A DNA stretch of 64,000 nucleotides, taken from NCBI GenBank assembly GCA_963573315.1, contig OY752143.1, positions 3,159,177-3,223,176 on the forward strand, written 5' to 3'. Position numbers and translations under genes: made by a program. This document shows, piece by piece, positions 45,076 through 57,560 of the stretch (positions within the stretch are counted from its first letter, which is position 1; every line of letters starts with the position of its first letter). The notes beneath the pieces were generated by a model. It had not been told where the DNA came from. It ran no database searches and saw nothing but the letters and a program-made list of their open reading frames with translations. Source of the DNA: Entomortierella parvispora. Taxonomy: Eukaryota > Mortierellomycota > Mortierellomycetes > Mortierellales > Mortierellaceae.

Positions 45076-48000
45076 ATGAAGTTTGCGAAATACCTTCAAG
45101 ACGAGGTCGTGCCTGAGTGGCGAAAGGCCTACATCAATTACAAGCAAGGGAAAAAGTATCTCAAGGCCATCGAACTCGCCCTCGATCTCCAAGAAGACGC
45201 TTCTGCTTTTACAGAGAGAGCCGTCCTGGAAGATGGAGGGATTATCATCTCGACAGACTATCCAACCATGGGGTCAGACGCCATCCCCCCTCTCCCTGTT
45301 AGGTACGATACCCAGACATCGTCAGGAATGGCCACAACCACTTTCGTTGCATCCCCACTATCTCAGAGATCCGACTCGCCCGAGGATGGCGAAGCGACAA
45401 CGACTCCCATCATCTCCAGACGCAGAGGGCATGGCCGAAATTACTCGGCGATAATCATCCCTCCTGCCTCCTCGCTAGCTGTGCCATCTGGTCAGGCCAA
45501 ATCAGGAGATGGTCAGGAATCCATGGTCCTGGAAGAAGATCGATCTGGTCTCGGAGGCTCGACATTGCACGAGAGCAACACAGACGCAGGTATACCCCTA
45601 AAAGGAGGGTCGCCATTGGGAACAGATACCAACAAGAGCTCAGCAACTACGACCAGAGCCTTCCAGTTTGGTTTAACTGCTCGCACGCAGAGTTCACAAA
45701 TCCTGAAGAGCATCTCGCGACGGTTCACAATCATCAACCCAGACAATCTTCCGGCCAGAACCAGGTTCATTCAAGGTAAAGAAAAAGACCGAGGAAATAT
45801 TGGCGAGGAGATGATGGCGAGATCAAACGATTCTCGTCCTTCCCATGCTGTCACACACTCTTCTGCTGGGCAATGATTTGGAGATTATTGTTGACAGTGG
45901 TGTGATCGTACATCTTTTTCTTTGTTTAGTGGAAGATGGATCCATCGAATCGGTACTCTCACAGCTCTTGCCCGAGGAACAAGTCTTTTTCCGTTTCTTG
46001 GACTCGCAGCTCGAGATGATCAACAGTTTTTACAGAGGTTCGTGAGATCTTGTAATTGCGGGATCAAGTCTTTGTTGTTCTCTTAAAAATTAACCTCGTC
46101 GCCTCTGTTCTAGAAAAGGAGTTGGAGGCAGTAACAAAGCTCAAAGTCATTAGGCAGCAGTTGTATGTTGCCAGTGAATGGAAACGCCGTTATGGTGACA
46201 AACTGGTAATGAGCTCACACATCTTCCAACTTTTTTTTTGTCTTGACACCCTTCTAACAAATGTTCTATGCCACTATCCTCCCATTCATCAGGCAAAGCA
46301 GGAGGCAGAGCGTGGATGGTATGTTGCTGAATGGTCTCGGGTCACCAAAGGATTTGGGAGCCTGATGAGGGCCGATACAACGGCAATCGAGGACGTGGTA
46401 TTTACTCCTTCCAGGGTTACACGGCAGGATCCAGGATCGGTTACTCCTTCCGCAGCCCCGGCATATTCTTTTGAGGGCGCACCATCAGATCCCGAGCGTG
46501 GTCTGCGACGTCGTGATCTCCGTGGACTTGGGGGAGGCAACCTAAACAATGATCTCCAACGGAAGCAGGCAATGGACTCGTTAGCATACAGGGAGGAGCT
46601 CATCCTGGAAGAGGAAGAGAATCGCCGGCAGCATCTGAATCATAAAGTTGCACGGACAAGGATCAAAGCCGCGTTGTACGAGTTTTATCGCAGTCTGGAA
46701 ATGATCAAGAACTACAAGGTCTTAAATCACACTGGATTTGCAAAGATCCTCAAAAAGTTCGACAAGACCGCAGGTTGGAAGGCATCCAAGACGTACATGA
46801 ACTCGAGATTAAAGCCAGCGTATTTTATGACATCAGGAATAATTCAAGATCTGATCGTGGAAACGGAGGATGTATTTATTGACACTTTCGAGAAGGGTCA
46901 CCGTCGGAGGGGAATGGCAAAGCTCAGAATCCCCGATTCCAAGAATCAGGTATGTCCATATTACTTGTTCAGGTGGTACTTGTTATCTTTCGCGCTGCAA
47001 TTGACGCCAATTGAAACAATAATCACCATGCAACAATAGACGCACCACTTGACCTCGACCAGGATTGGACTATACATGGGATTGACAGCGCCGTTGATGG
47101 TACAGGCGCTCCAGGCTGCGTTCTCGACAGAGAGAGAGGAAGAGGTTCCGTACTGGGACAGTTTGCTCTTGGTGTACGCAGGCTTGTTTCTTTCGATCCT
47201 GTTTTCTTGTCTGTTTGGAATCAACATGTACGTCTGGGCAAAGTCAAGAATCAACTACAAGTTCATTTTCGAGTTTGACCCACGCGACAACTTGGATTTT
47301 CACGAGTATTTCGAGGTATTTTGCCTTTTGAGAAATGTGGCATTTGACAATATTTCATTCTTTATTGGGAAAACTAACGTCCACCCTGTCGTCCGTTCTC
47401 CAATAGCTACCCATTTTCTTGATGCTGTTGTTGACGTTGGCCGTATACCTTGACTTTGGCTCGAAATTGACGGCCCATGTTGCAACAGCCTACTGGCCCT
47501 TAATCCTGATATCGATCACGTTCGCTATCCTGTTCTGCCCTCTGCCCATCGCTCATTTCACTGCCCGTCGATGGTTTATTTCCAGCATTGGTCGGATTCT
47601 TGCCAGTGGATATTACCGGGTGGAATTCCGAGACTTCTTCCTCGCGGATGAAATGAACTCGCTGTCATACTCGATTGAGCAGTTCGAGTTTGCAATGTGT
47701 GCCTACGCTCAACAATGGAACAATCTCGGTCAAACTTGCTCCACTAGTCACATGTGGGTGACACCCTTCTTCACGGCTTTGCCTGCCTGGTTCCGGTTTC
47801 TACAGTGTCTACGCCGTTACAGGGACACGCTCGAGTGGTTCCCTCATTTGCTCAATGCCGGAAAGTACATGACCAGTCTAATCAACTTGTTCGTGTACTT
47901 TTCCTATCGTCACTACGGCGGGGCTACACTACGGGTCTGCTACATCCTTGTCTCAGTTGTGACCAGTATATACACATTTACATGGGACATCTATATGGAT

Positions 48001-49328
48001 TGGGGGCTCTTTCGGCTTGGGAAACAGGCATACCCCCTTCTGAGACAGGAGTTGGTTTATTCAAGAGTCTGGGTCTATTATTTGGCGATCGTACTAGACT
48101 TCTTGGGACGATTTTCTTGGGTGGCCAGATTGATACCCATGAACATCAATGTTAATCTGTTGTCGTTCATACTGGCGCTCTTGGAGGTTTTGAGGTAAAT
48201 ATTAATCATTTTGTTATATTCACACACAGAATGAACTTGAGCTGGATGGAGGCTAGTTCTCAATTCAACCTTCGGACGCGTTTCTTAATCTTTGTTTTGT
48301 ACGATAGACGATGGCAATGGAATTTCTTCCGCTTGGAAAACGAACACTTGAACAACTGTGGACAATTCCGGGCTATCAAGGATATACCGCTTCCTTTTCA
48401 TATCCGTGTCGAGGGCGAAGGAGACGATGATGATGAGGACGAAGAAGACGAAGAGAGCGAACATGATCATCACTACCTCCCCAATCAGAATCAAAGCAAA
48501 GGTGCTTTCGTCGGCGACGAGCCCAGAGACCTACGGGATGCCTCTGAAGAGAACGAGGATAGGCAGGATTTTCAAAGGGTTGAGGATGATGCCGCTTTCA
48601 CTGCATCTGATCAAAATTACGCTGGCAGGGTTCAATCTTCGAGTTCTCACAGCAGTTTCGCAAAGCTGACTAATGGTCTCCACTCCCATGGACTCGCTAA
48701 TCTCGGCAACAGGGGTGTTACAGGAATAGGAGACAACGGCGGTATCGGCAACCACAACAATACAAGTTGTGTTTCGGTCTACTCCAACAACAGCCTCGCC
48801 CCTTCCTCGAGGAATGGCCAACGTCGACCTGCCAGCCTCGCTAGTGCTGCTTCGGGACCAGGAAGTCTTGGTGGCCGGCGCACTTTTAGTCACGACAATA
48901 TTTCTGGATTACCCCAGGATCCAGTGCGTCCGTTTGGAGTCGCGCGCAGCAATTCCTTCGTCGAATCCGCGGTCGCTGAAGCTGGGTTCAAAGATTCTCA
49001 AAGGGAAGCCCTTGAGAGTGAAGCGCTATCTAACAACAAATTTTATGATCGACGTGATTTCGATTCAAAGATCATTGACGCTGACAGTGGACTGTGGAGC
49101 AGCCGTGGGTCTCCTTCGGCCATGCATGGTTTACAGTCGATGGGCCTTGGAGGCGCAAGTGGCATGGGACGTGGTGGTTTGGCTCAAATACCCGGAGGAT
49201 CATCTGCAGCTGGTGGCGGAAGGAGTGGAGGTAGGAAGGCCAGCATTGGAACTAGGATGCGAGCAAGTATCTTTGGACGGACAAAAAGTTCGGACGATGA
49301 TGAATATGACGACGAGGATACTGAATGA
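45076..49328 (+). CDS. SYG1: SYG1/XPR1-like phosphate exporter (SPX-EXS)
   Basis: Plasma- or endomembrane phosphate exporter gated by inositol pyrophosphates through its SPX domain. Seven exons (45076-45775, 45930-46037, 46114-46205, 46293-46949, 47040-47315, 47407-48194, 48308-49328) give about 1213 aa. The SPX domain starts at [16 protein letters not shown] and is split by Ser-rich inserts. It ends with the lysine-rich [18 protein letters not shown] segment that binds inositol phosphates. Transmembrane helices and the EXS domain follow (exons 5-6: [14 protein letters not shown] to [10 protein letters not shown]), and exon 7 opens with the EXS ending [19 protein letters not shown]. The remaining tail of about 300 residues is acidic at first and Gly/Ser-rich later. 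The donor of intron 2 is GTTCGT, less usual but still GT-AG. Confidence 0.94.
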
Positions 49329-50193
49329 GACGAGACTCCATAGAACAAATAGTATTTACGCGCTTGTTTGCTTTCCACCCGATCAGTCATCCTTCAAGCT
49401 GGTATGAGTGAGTAGTGCCTGTGTTATTGTGGTGCTCTTCTTGTGTGGTTGGTATTTTCAAGCAGTTTCCTTCGCAGCAGAATGTGAACCGTGTTTGTTG
49501 CGATTCATTTGAATGATTGTGCATTTGGGATGAATGATGTTTGTAGGTTTTCATTATTTAGATTGTTCTGGCTGTTCAGTGTGAGGATGTTGGCACATTC
49601 ATTATTGGGATACCAAACATGGAGATCTTGGTGCCATCCTCGATCTTGCACAAGGTACTTGGTTTCAATCAAAGCTTTTGACCTTTATCTCAGGAAAGAT
49701 CGATACGCGCTTCTCCTTTCCTCTACGCTGCAGCAGTATGTCAACGGGACAAAGCATCTTGGTAACTATTGTGGATTGACGGGCGGATAATTGAATGAGG
49801 TTGGGGAGAAGGGTAAGAGGGAAAGGAAGGCTAGAGCCGAGAGAAACAACGAAGGAGGGAGAAGCGAATGCCAGGAGGACAGATTGAGTGGCGAGATAGA
49901 GATTGCTGAGCGACCACAATATGAAAGGACAGATTTTTGAATGCGGTGCTTGCATCGTGAGTTTTTACTCTATGTTGGTCTGCCACCGCCTATTCCAGTT
50001 TCACACCAAGATCTCTTTATTACAGTAAGCGTCAAATCTTGAAGAGTGCCAAGCCCGGTCGTCGTGATAGAATCAAAAGAAATGTCCAGCATTTTGCCCA
50101 GCGAGAACCGCTAGCAGTACTGGGCCGAATTTTGTTGACAGGTACATGTCATTTTATTGCAAGTTGAAAATGTGTTCAAAGTTCCTAACAGCA
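49329..50193. other. Convergent intergenic region
   Basis: Lies between the exporter's stop and the CRN gene's stop. I see no coding domain. It is the first AT-richer stretch and marks the passage from the gene-dense body to the subtelomere. Confidence 0.45.
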
Positions 50194-53100
50194 TCAGATC
50201 CTAGCACGCTTTCCACGCTCTAGACTTTCAATCATTTCACCCCCTAGACGCTTGACCTGCTCCAACACTGTCACATATTCCGCTGAAAAAAGTCCCCGAA
50301 TATTCTTGTCGTCGATCGTGAGAGCAATTTCAACAATATCGTCCCCATGGCTCATCGTCAGGGGTTCGTCCATGAAATACTTGGTGACTTCAGCCGGGTA
50401 TGATACAATGAGACTGATGTAGTGTTTGTGTGGCTTGCAATACTGGCTGATGTCGATCCCATGATTGTTGATCTTGGTAGGTTGAACTGTCTCACGGGCT
50501 TTCTCTGCATCGGAACGCCAAAGATTTGTACAGAGCTTGAGTTGCACAAACACGGGGCACATGATATCTGGAGTACCCGTACTTGGATCAGTAAACCGAA
50601 CAACAAAAGCGATATCGGGGCCAGATTCGCGAGCCTTTGGGAAGAAAAACGGTGGTACAGGGTCGCCATTGTGTTCGGAATTGTGATAGAAATGGGCGTC
50701 CAGAAATTGTCCCATACTCATGACTTCGTGTCGGGTGGACTGCATGACGGATCCATGTCCAATGATCTCAGCTCTGCGTAGAAACATTTCATGTGGTGGA
50801 CCTGCGCCGTTGAACAGATCCTTTGACACGATCTTGCCGTGAAATATCCCCTCTAGGTTTGTTGGTACCACGGTTTCCCAGTATTTCCCACGGACAGCCT
50901 CGTCGGAGCACGTTGCCAGTAAATCACGTTTGTGCTGAAAGTATCCTGGATCTGTCTTCTGGAAGAAATTATCGGCCGCCTTGAACGCGAATGGCTCATC
51001 GATCACTGTGTAGCGCTCTCCCTTGTATCCTCGTATCCGGCCAAACGCGACCTCCACCAACTCTGGGAGCTCTCCTTTGTACGACATAAATCCACCTTGC
51101 GTGATAAAGGCGACCGTTGCAAACTTCAGCGTAGCCCTGACGCCCTGGAATCGGGAAAATGTCATCGGATCGGCTTCGACTTGTGTCAGTACGCGCTGGA
51201 GTTCGGAGCAGAGGTTACCGTGGAAGAGTTCCTTGTCAACAGCGTTGTTGGGAATATCTGCTGTCGTCAGTCGGAACATAAAATCATCAACGCGCTTTTC
51301 CCACGTTGTCGGATCGTTCGTGACGATCATATCTTCGACAATAGACACGATAGGGCGAAATCGACCACGGAATTCACGAAAGAGCCTACTGACCACAACA
51401 TCCGGGAATAAACTGGCAAGCCGAGCTCTTGCCTCTCCATCTAATGCCCGGCCCAGGCGCTCGATATAAGACGAGACCGATTCCTTGTCCGTCCATCCTG
51501 GAAAGTCGACGACCATGCTAGCGTCTTTCGCGGCTTGAAACTCGTCAGTCGAGAGCTTGGTGCCAGATGAAGAACCACTGGACCATTCCAGCTCATAGTA
51601 ACTTAACCCTGTCCCACAAGGCATGACACAGACCTGCGTCTCATCGCTAGATACTCGCCTGAATGCGTGGAGTATAGGCGCGAGAACCGGTCGAATGGTT
51701 TTACGATCACTGTCAAGATAGTCTCCATCCGCGAGCCTACCCAATACTTGCGCTTCGTCTAATACTAAGAGAAACTTGAAAGGCGCTGCAGTTGAGGAGG
51801 CGGCTCGAGCGGCAAGTTGATCCTGAACTTTTTTGTATAAATGCTGCACAAGATACTGAATGTCGACACTTGACACTTCATGCCTGTGGAAATACTCTGC
51901 GACGTCCTTGAAAAGCGCCTCAAATACATCCTCTTGGAAAGCCGGTGTAGCAGCTTGCAGAAGCATCCACCTCTTGCACGTGAATGAAGTCTTGCTCTCA
52001 GGGATACCCAAACAGTAGTCGAGGATAAGCAATCGTGAATACAGAAGGCCGAAAGTGAGGTATCGTACTTTGTCCGTGTTCTGCTCCGTGCTTGGTGACA
52101 GATAAATGCTCGCGTGGTCCGATAGTGCCTTAACAATGGTGCGCATGTCATTTGGTCCCAGATCCTTCTCACCCGCGTTGAAGTAAAGGCCCCATGTTTT
52201 TGAGAGCAGTTCCAAAGCAGTTCGTGTTTTGCCGCAGCCACTAGACATTGGTTGAGGTATGAATCCTGAGAGTTAATACGCGTGCTTCGCAAAAGAAACT
52301 ATGATATTGTACACCATGACGGATATCGAACCTGACACCAAAGAGGGGTAGATGACGGACCCATGGATACTTGGTCAGAATATCATCTGCGCTGCTGGTG
52401 ATTGTGCTGGAATGTTCAGAGTCTGGCAAGTCGAAAAATAACAGCGTCGGAGCCTCTCGAATTGTCACCTGGCCTCGCTTCCCAACTCTTGGTAATCCCG
52501 GTACTCCGCCTCCTGTTACCGGAATAGTGTGCATGCCCTTTACGAATTCGTTGAGGAATATGGCGTGTGTAGAGTCAGGTGCGAAGAATCCATTCGCTAT
52601 TGCGGTCAATGCAACTTATTGAAAGAGGAGAGGGTGAGTGGGCATCATCAGCTAACCAGACCGCGCGCAAATGACTTACCAGACACATCTGGGTATAAAA
52701 GAGGAGAAACAGGGCGAGAACCTGGAAACAAATGGGTAGTTGCGGGCCTGTTAGATATCCGAAATTATCTACAGCTGTTGTTGTAAGCCTTTGCGGAAAC
52801 CAGGGCGGACCAAATCATGCGACCACTGCGCCTTGAAGAGGTGTCGCCAAATTCGATGAAGCGTCGGCTTCGTTGCACTTACCAGAATACGGGATATCTG
52901 AGCGCGATCCCTGAGCTGCTATGAATGGTAAGAATAGCTTTAGTGCCTGAACAAGGGACATCGCTGTATTAATGAAAAGGGCGTATAATTACCTGGCAGA
53001 GGCCGCTGGACAATGATGTAGGTGTTGTCGTCTGGACTTTCGGGAAATAATTTGGAGAGGAGTGTCCTTGGTTTGTTCAGCTCGGTCTTGTCGTCAAGAG

Positions 53101-53311
53101 TGCTAATTGCAATGAATGAACTTTGATTGTCGTCGGGGATGAAGACGCGCCAGAGCACGAGGTCTTTTGCAAGCATTTTGTCAGCATTATTGGAGATCTT
53201 GGCTTTGATGGCATCCTTGAGATCACCGACTGTCATTGCAGACTGAATGTCGACAGGGAACGCATTTGATATTGATTCGCCCTCCACGAGACAAAACAGC
53301 TTGGTGGCCAT
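50194..53311 (-). CDS. Crinkler (CRN)-family protein with P-loop NTPase
   Basis: Five exons (52993-53311, 52883-52918, 52680-52721, about 52339-52614, 50194-52265) keep frame and give about 914 aa. Residues 1-105 are the ubiquitin-like CRN header (KLFCLVEGE, AFPVDI, TVGDLKDAIKAK, LVLWRV). The central part is a P-loop NTPase: Walker A-like SSGCGKTRT (about 52245) and Walker B LLVLDEAQ (codons near 51748-51768). The C-terminal part has GPDIAFVVRF followed by PVFVQLKL, the spacing of a PD-(D/E)xK nuclease core with Gln in the E position. Families of this build are described as effectors or intracellular conflict proteins. The end of exon 4 is uncertain (52339 or 52315; both keep frame). An in-frame ATG at 53347 would add 12 residues. 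All domains look complete. Confidence 0.85.
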
Positions 53312-53730
53312 GAAGGGGATGGATGTGTAATGGAAGGCAAGAGCCAAGAAAACAATTAAGATAAGGGGATAAGAAAACTGAGAATATAAAGTGAAGGCGG
53401 CAGAAGAAAGAGAGGGAATGTAGAGGGACTGACCACAGCGATGAAAGGAGAAGAGGACAAAAATGCATGTACATGTGCATGTGCGAAGAAAGCAAGCGTC
53501 CGTTATTTCCTATTCTGCGTGGAAATAAAGGGGAGTACGCCACGCGAGACACGTCCGATCCGACCGCGTTCTCATGGTAACGTACTTTCTCTCCCTTGCT
53601 CTCACTCCTCTTTCATACCTCTTCCTTTCCCTTGTCCTCATTCACTTTTCACTTCCTCTTCCTCTTTCTCTTCCTCGTCCATCTCCTCGTCCTCTTCTCC
53701 TTTCTCTCGTCATCCTTGTACTTTCCACAG
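53312..53730. other. CRN 5' flank
   Basis: Pyrimidine-rich between about 53580 and 53710 on the + strand. No gene seen. Probably the promoter of the minus-strand CRN gene. Confidence 0.4.
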
Positions 53731-54925
53731 TTCCTGTGCGCCCGCCATTACTCCAGCTGTCATCGCTCTTGTTAATCTATCAACTTCTGGAGCTCCTTGG
53801 CGAGAGAATAATAACACTCTTGGTACACCATCCGGGCTATGACTTTTCACTGCTGTTCTCAGTTTTGTAGGCCAAAGTCGAGAGAACAAATGGATTTGAG
53901 AATCGTGTGTTTTTTCACGACCATAGGAAAAATAAGGGATTTTCGATTTTTTGATCCAGATCGAATCTCCTTGACGAGAAACATTCAACGCATTTGGTCC
54001 TACGCGCGTGAGATGACTTCTTACTAGTAGACATTGCGGTCCAAAGTCGACGGTCACCTGATACTTAAAGTAACTTCGAGTGCGGGCGAATGATCTGAGA
54101 ATCGGGTGTTTTTTCACGACCATAGGAAAGATAAGGGATTTTCGATTTTATAATCCAGATCGATGCTCCTTGACGAGAAACACCCAGCGCACTTGGACCC
54201 TTGCGCATGTGATGACTTTTTACTAGTAGACATTGCCGTTCAAAGTCGATGGTCACCTGATAGTTAACGTAAGATCAGTAGGATGGCGCCAGACCAGGTC
54301 ACCCATGTTGCCCAGCTGCAGCCCATGCGATAGAGGAACTTTTGTTCTTCCATCGCAAATGCTGTCTCTCCACTCTGTGCTGGCGTTCTCATCAACACTT
54401 CTTCACGGGATCGGTCAAACACACGGATCTTTGAGATTTCGACATGAGCAGGTGCATCTCGACGGTTGAAACACAGTGTACCTGGTCCTGCACGCGGGCG
54501 ATGACCTGTCAGTAGTTGGCATCCCTTTTCAAAGGCTGGATCACTAAACTCTAGAAGAGCGGGTGAAGGATCTGAAGAGCGGTCGAGTTCGAACGAGTTC
54601 AGCAACAAACACGAATCTTTGAGATTTTGATCGATGCTCCTCGACGAGAGGAACGCAGTACACTTGGTACCTCAGGCATGCGATGACCTTTATTATTCGG
54701 CATTGTTGTTCAAGGGAAAATACCTGATTTTATGAAAGGATCGAGAGGGAAGATGGATCGAGAATCATGTATTTTTTCTCGGATAACAGAAATCGATGCT
54801 CCTGGAGGAGAAACGTCCAGCAAACTTGATCCTACGCGTGTGAGATGACTGTTTCCTAGTTAACCTTGCTGTTCAAAGCCAAGGCCCCCACCTGGTACTT
54901 GCGGCAGGATCGAGTGAGGATTTGG
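53731..54925. repeat. Array of ~199-bp repeats in progressive decay
   Basis: Two closely related units begin at about 53898 and 54097 (period 199). They share blocks such as TTTTTTCACGACCATAGG, ATAAGGGATTTTCGATTTT, CTCCTTGACGAGAAAC and CTAGTAGACATTG. More diverged partial copies lie at about 53735-53880, 54400-54550, 54600-54720 and 54765-54900, recognisable by the CTCC(T/C)..GACGAGA block followed by GATGAC. Because 199 is not a multiple of three, the minus-strand frame shared by the units is not kept from one to the next, which argues against a single repetitive protein. Confidence 0.8.
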
Positions 54926-56473
54926 ATCAGAGAATTGGTCAGTTTCTCTCCACCATATAATAACTGAAGATAAAGTATTTTCGATTTCAATCGATGGCAA
55001 GAGGTGAGGAGCAGGGTCGTTAAGGTGTTGGTTGCTTGATGAGACGTGTCAAGTGCCACTAAATGCATGAAGCACTAATCTCATGTGGAGTGTCAGTATG
55101 TCCAGTTCCGGTCATCCGATCTCTCGGTCCCTCGGTCCCTTTTTCGGGTCTTATGTCAGTTCCAGAGAAAGCACCGAGAAGAATAATAAAAAGCGATATG
55201 GTTTATTGCGAGATCGGGGGAAAAGATAAGAGGTTTTGATTGAAAAGCCTGTGTTTTCCCGCAATTTCGTCCGCATTATGGTCTCATATTCCATTCCTTT
55301 GTCCACTTTTGTTTCCTTGACCTAGTCCTGGAAATGCTGACATGGTATCTCATTCGACATTCGAACGCGAATCCAGAGGAGACCATGGGAAGAGTCTTCG
55401 CGAGCAAGCAATAGACATTGCGTCCCCTAAAGTATTGCAATGTGGGTGACTATCATCCAGATTGGCACTCTTCTTTCCTGATGCTTGTATTCTGACCTGA
55501 TTGTGGTGATCGTCAGCGTACTTCCTCGGCTTGAGCACCAACATCATGATCCTTGGCACCAGTATCGTGATTCTTGAACCCCTGCATCCTGATTCCGGTG
55601 AAACAGTTCGACAATCAATCTCTCAGAAATCCAGCACAAAGCAAAGGGTTGTTGGTTGTGGTCGAAAGGATTGGGTCGTGGCAAGAGGTTCCCGTAAGTG
55701 GTCGTCGTCGGAAGCTCGATTGGACACTCCTGTTCAAGGTCGCAGCAAAAATAGCCAAATACAGTCTCTGCGTCAACAACGGCCGACTTTGTAGTCCAGT
55801 CGAACATGCAAGATTTGCTGACGTTCCTGTTCAAGGAGTGAGGGCCTGTTATAGTTCCCTTCAAAAGGGCCAGCGACATCAATATTAATGAATGCCAGCA
55901 CCATCTAATGAAAACAGAAAGGGAAAGAAAATGAGAAGTCTGCATCACCGAGGTTGATTCGTCCATTAGTATTTCCATTAGTATGGATGGGTTCGTTCTT
56001 CAGCAGGCACGAGTAATTACCACCCCTGACGGTTCCATGGTTCCTTGCGTGTTTCTTCAATTGTCCAGGGGCATGAGGCTGCTTCCAGAACATAGCATCC
56101 ACACCTGTCCATGTCGCTGTTGGCTGTAATCTGATGGCTGATAGCTTGAGTGCCTTCGAAGTGAATCCAGATGTTCCGATGTCCAGCTGATGGATGAGAG
56201 GAGGGAGAAGAGGGAAGAGGAGAGACCAGGGAAAGCGCAAAGAAACGAATCGCAAAAAAAGAGCACGTGCGTGGTCCTTGCGCGCTCTTTTCTTCCTCGT
56301 CCTCGCGTTCTTTGCTCCTCACTCATCTCTAATCGAAATCTGTTCGCGTTGTCGTCCATCGACCACGCCAGGTAATCCATCCCTCTGTCTTTCATTCTTC
56401 GCTACCACCGCGATTTTGCATGTTTGCACCAATGCAAGCCATGCAGCTCTCTCTTCTCTGCGATTCACCCCCC
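54926..56473. other. Subtelomeric sequence without recognisable gene
   Basis: Mixed composition. I read both strands and found no domain. Short open frames such as 55544-55978 (-) carry no family motif. It may contain further eroded repeats or gene relics. Confidence 0.4.
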
Positions 56474-56710
56474 TTGCTGCTCCTACCTTAGGCTTTATTC
56501 CGGAGGCTCCTTCACGACCTCTGACGACGCTGGCGCCACCTTGCGTCTGTTTTCAAGGAAATGGTCGTGTTGGTACAATAGCATATGTTCTCATCTTCTT
56601 TTGCTGCTCCTACCTTAGACCTTATTCCGGATACTCCTTCACGACCTCTGCTGACGCTGGCGCCACATCGCGTCCGTTTCCAAGGAAATGATCGCGAAGG
56701 TATATCTGAC
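56474..56710. repeat. 127-bp direct tandem duplication
   Basis: Two adjacent copies start at 56474 and 56601 (both TTGCTGCTCCTACCTTAG). They share CTTCACGACCTCTG, GACGCTGGCGCCAC and TTTCCAAGGAAATG-type blocks with scattered substitutions. Not tied to any gene. Confidence 0.85.
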
Positions 56711-56907
56711 AGGAAGGTAGAAACGCATGGATGGCTGCATATACCGACTACGATAGCATATGTTCTCTCCGACGCCATCTTCCACAATAGGCTCTGTGCC
56801 GAGCCTCTGAATGTAGTAACGCAAGTCAAGGCAGCTCTGACGACATAAGTTTGCTGGTACAAGATACTGAGGTTTGCAAGATGTATTTAACTCGCAGGGT
56901 GAGTTTT

Positions 56908-57560
56908 CATGCAAAAGAGCTTGAAGAGAGCTTGTTTGACTGTGTTTAATGATATGACCGTGAAGGCCATACGACAGGAACCTTGCGTTCGTGGCAACAG
57001 AAGGCGACTTTTCCAGATGATGGATTCAGGATACTTACAACAGATGGCGCAATCTTCCGGGGGCATTTCCAACAAAGCTGTCTGTGGCTAATGCATGAAA
57101 ACCATCTTGTCAGCAATCTGGAAGGTATTGTGCTGTAAAGTCGCGTCAAAGGACCTATTCAACAGCGCCAACCCTCACATCGAATGCGGTTGGACGAGAA
57201 AGTCTGATCCCGACCATGAGGTATGAGCCCAAGAGCATGGAACAGTTTCTGGATATCTATTTTCTTCACAATTCAAGGCCTAATTGCCATTCTGTAAGAC
57301 TAGGACTTCTTTCCAAAGGCATGTCCGTGGACACGATCAGCTACTTGGTGCTCTGCGCTTATATCCAAATACAAGTACTCTGCACATCATGTTTTCAGTG
57401 TTTAATCGTATGAACCTCGGACTTTGGCGTTATGGCTCGGAGGAAAGTTCGACCAGCGAGGATCAACAACTGTGGTCGCCGATTATATTGGAGTAAGTAC
57501 GAACGGTGGGATATGAAGGACATACTGGACATTTACTCGTCATTGAGATTGTTTCGACGA
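56908..57560 (+). pseudogene. Relic of a CRN-family C-terminal region
   Basis: Fragments in shifting frames match the C-terminal third of the CRN protein encoded at 50194-53311, in the same order. One with F-Q-x-x-D-x-G-Y-x-Q spacing lies near 57010-57045. Next comes KVASKDLFNSANPH near 57130-57175, matching KIVSKDLFNGAGPPH. SMEQFLDIYFLHNS is near 57230-57275, matching SMGQFLDAHFYHNS. HIMFSVFNRMNLGLWR, with the WR of the nuclease-like region, is near 57385-57430. Stops and frameshifts separate them, and no CRN header or P-loop is visible. It is oriented opposite to the intact copy. Confidence 0.65.

Noticed and set aside
53710..54606. A repetitive protein encoded by the ~199-bp repeats
   Set aside because: The repeat period is not a multiple of three and the frame is lost between units. 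No splice pattern I tried links them.
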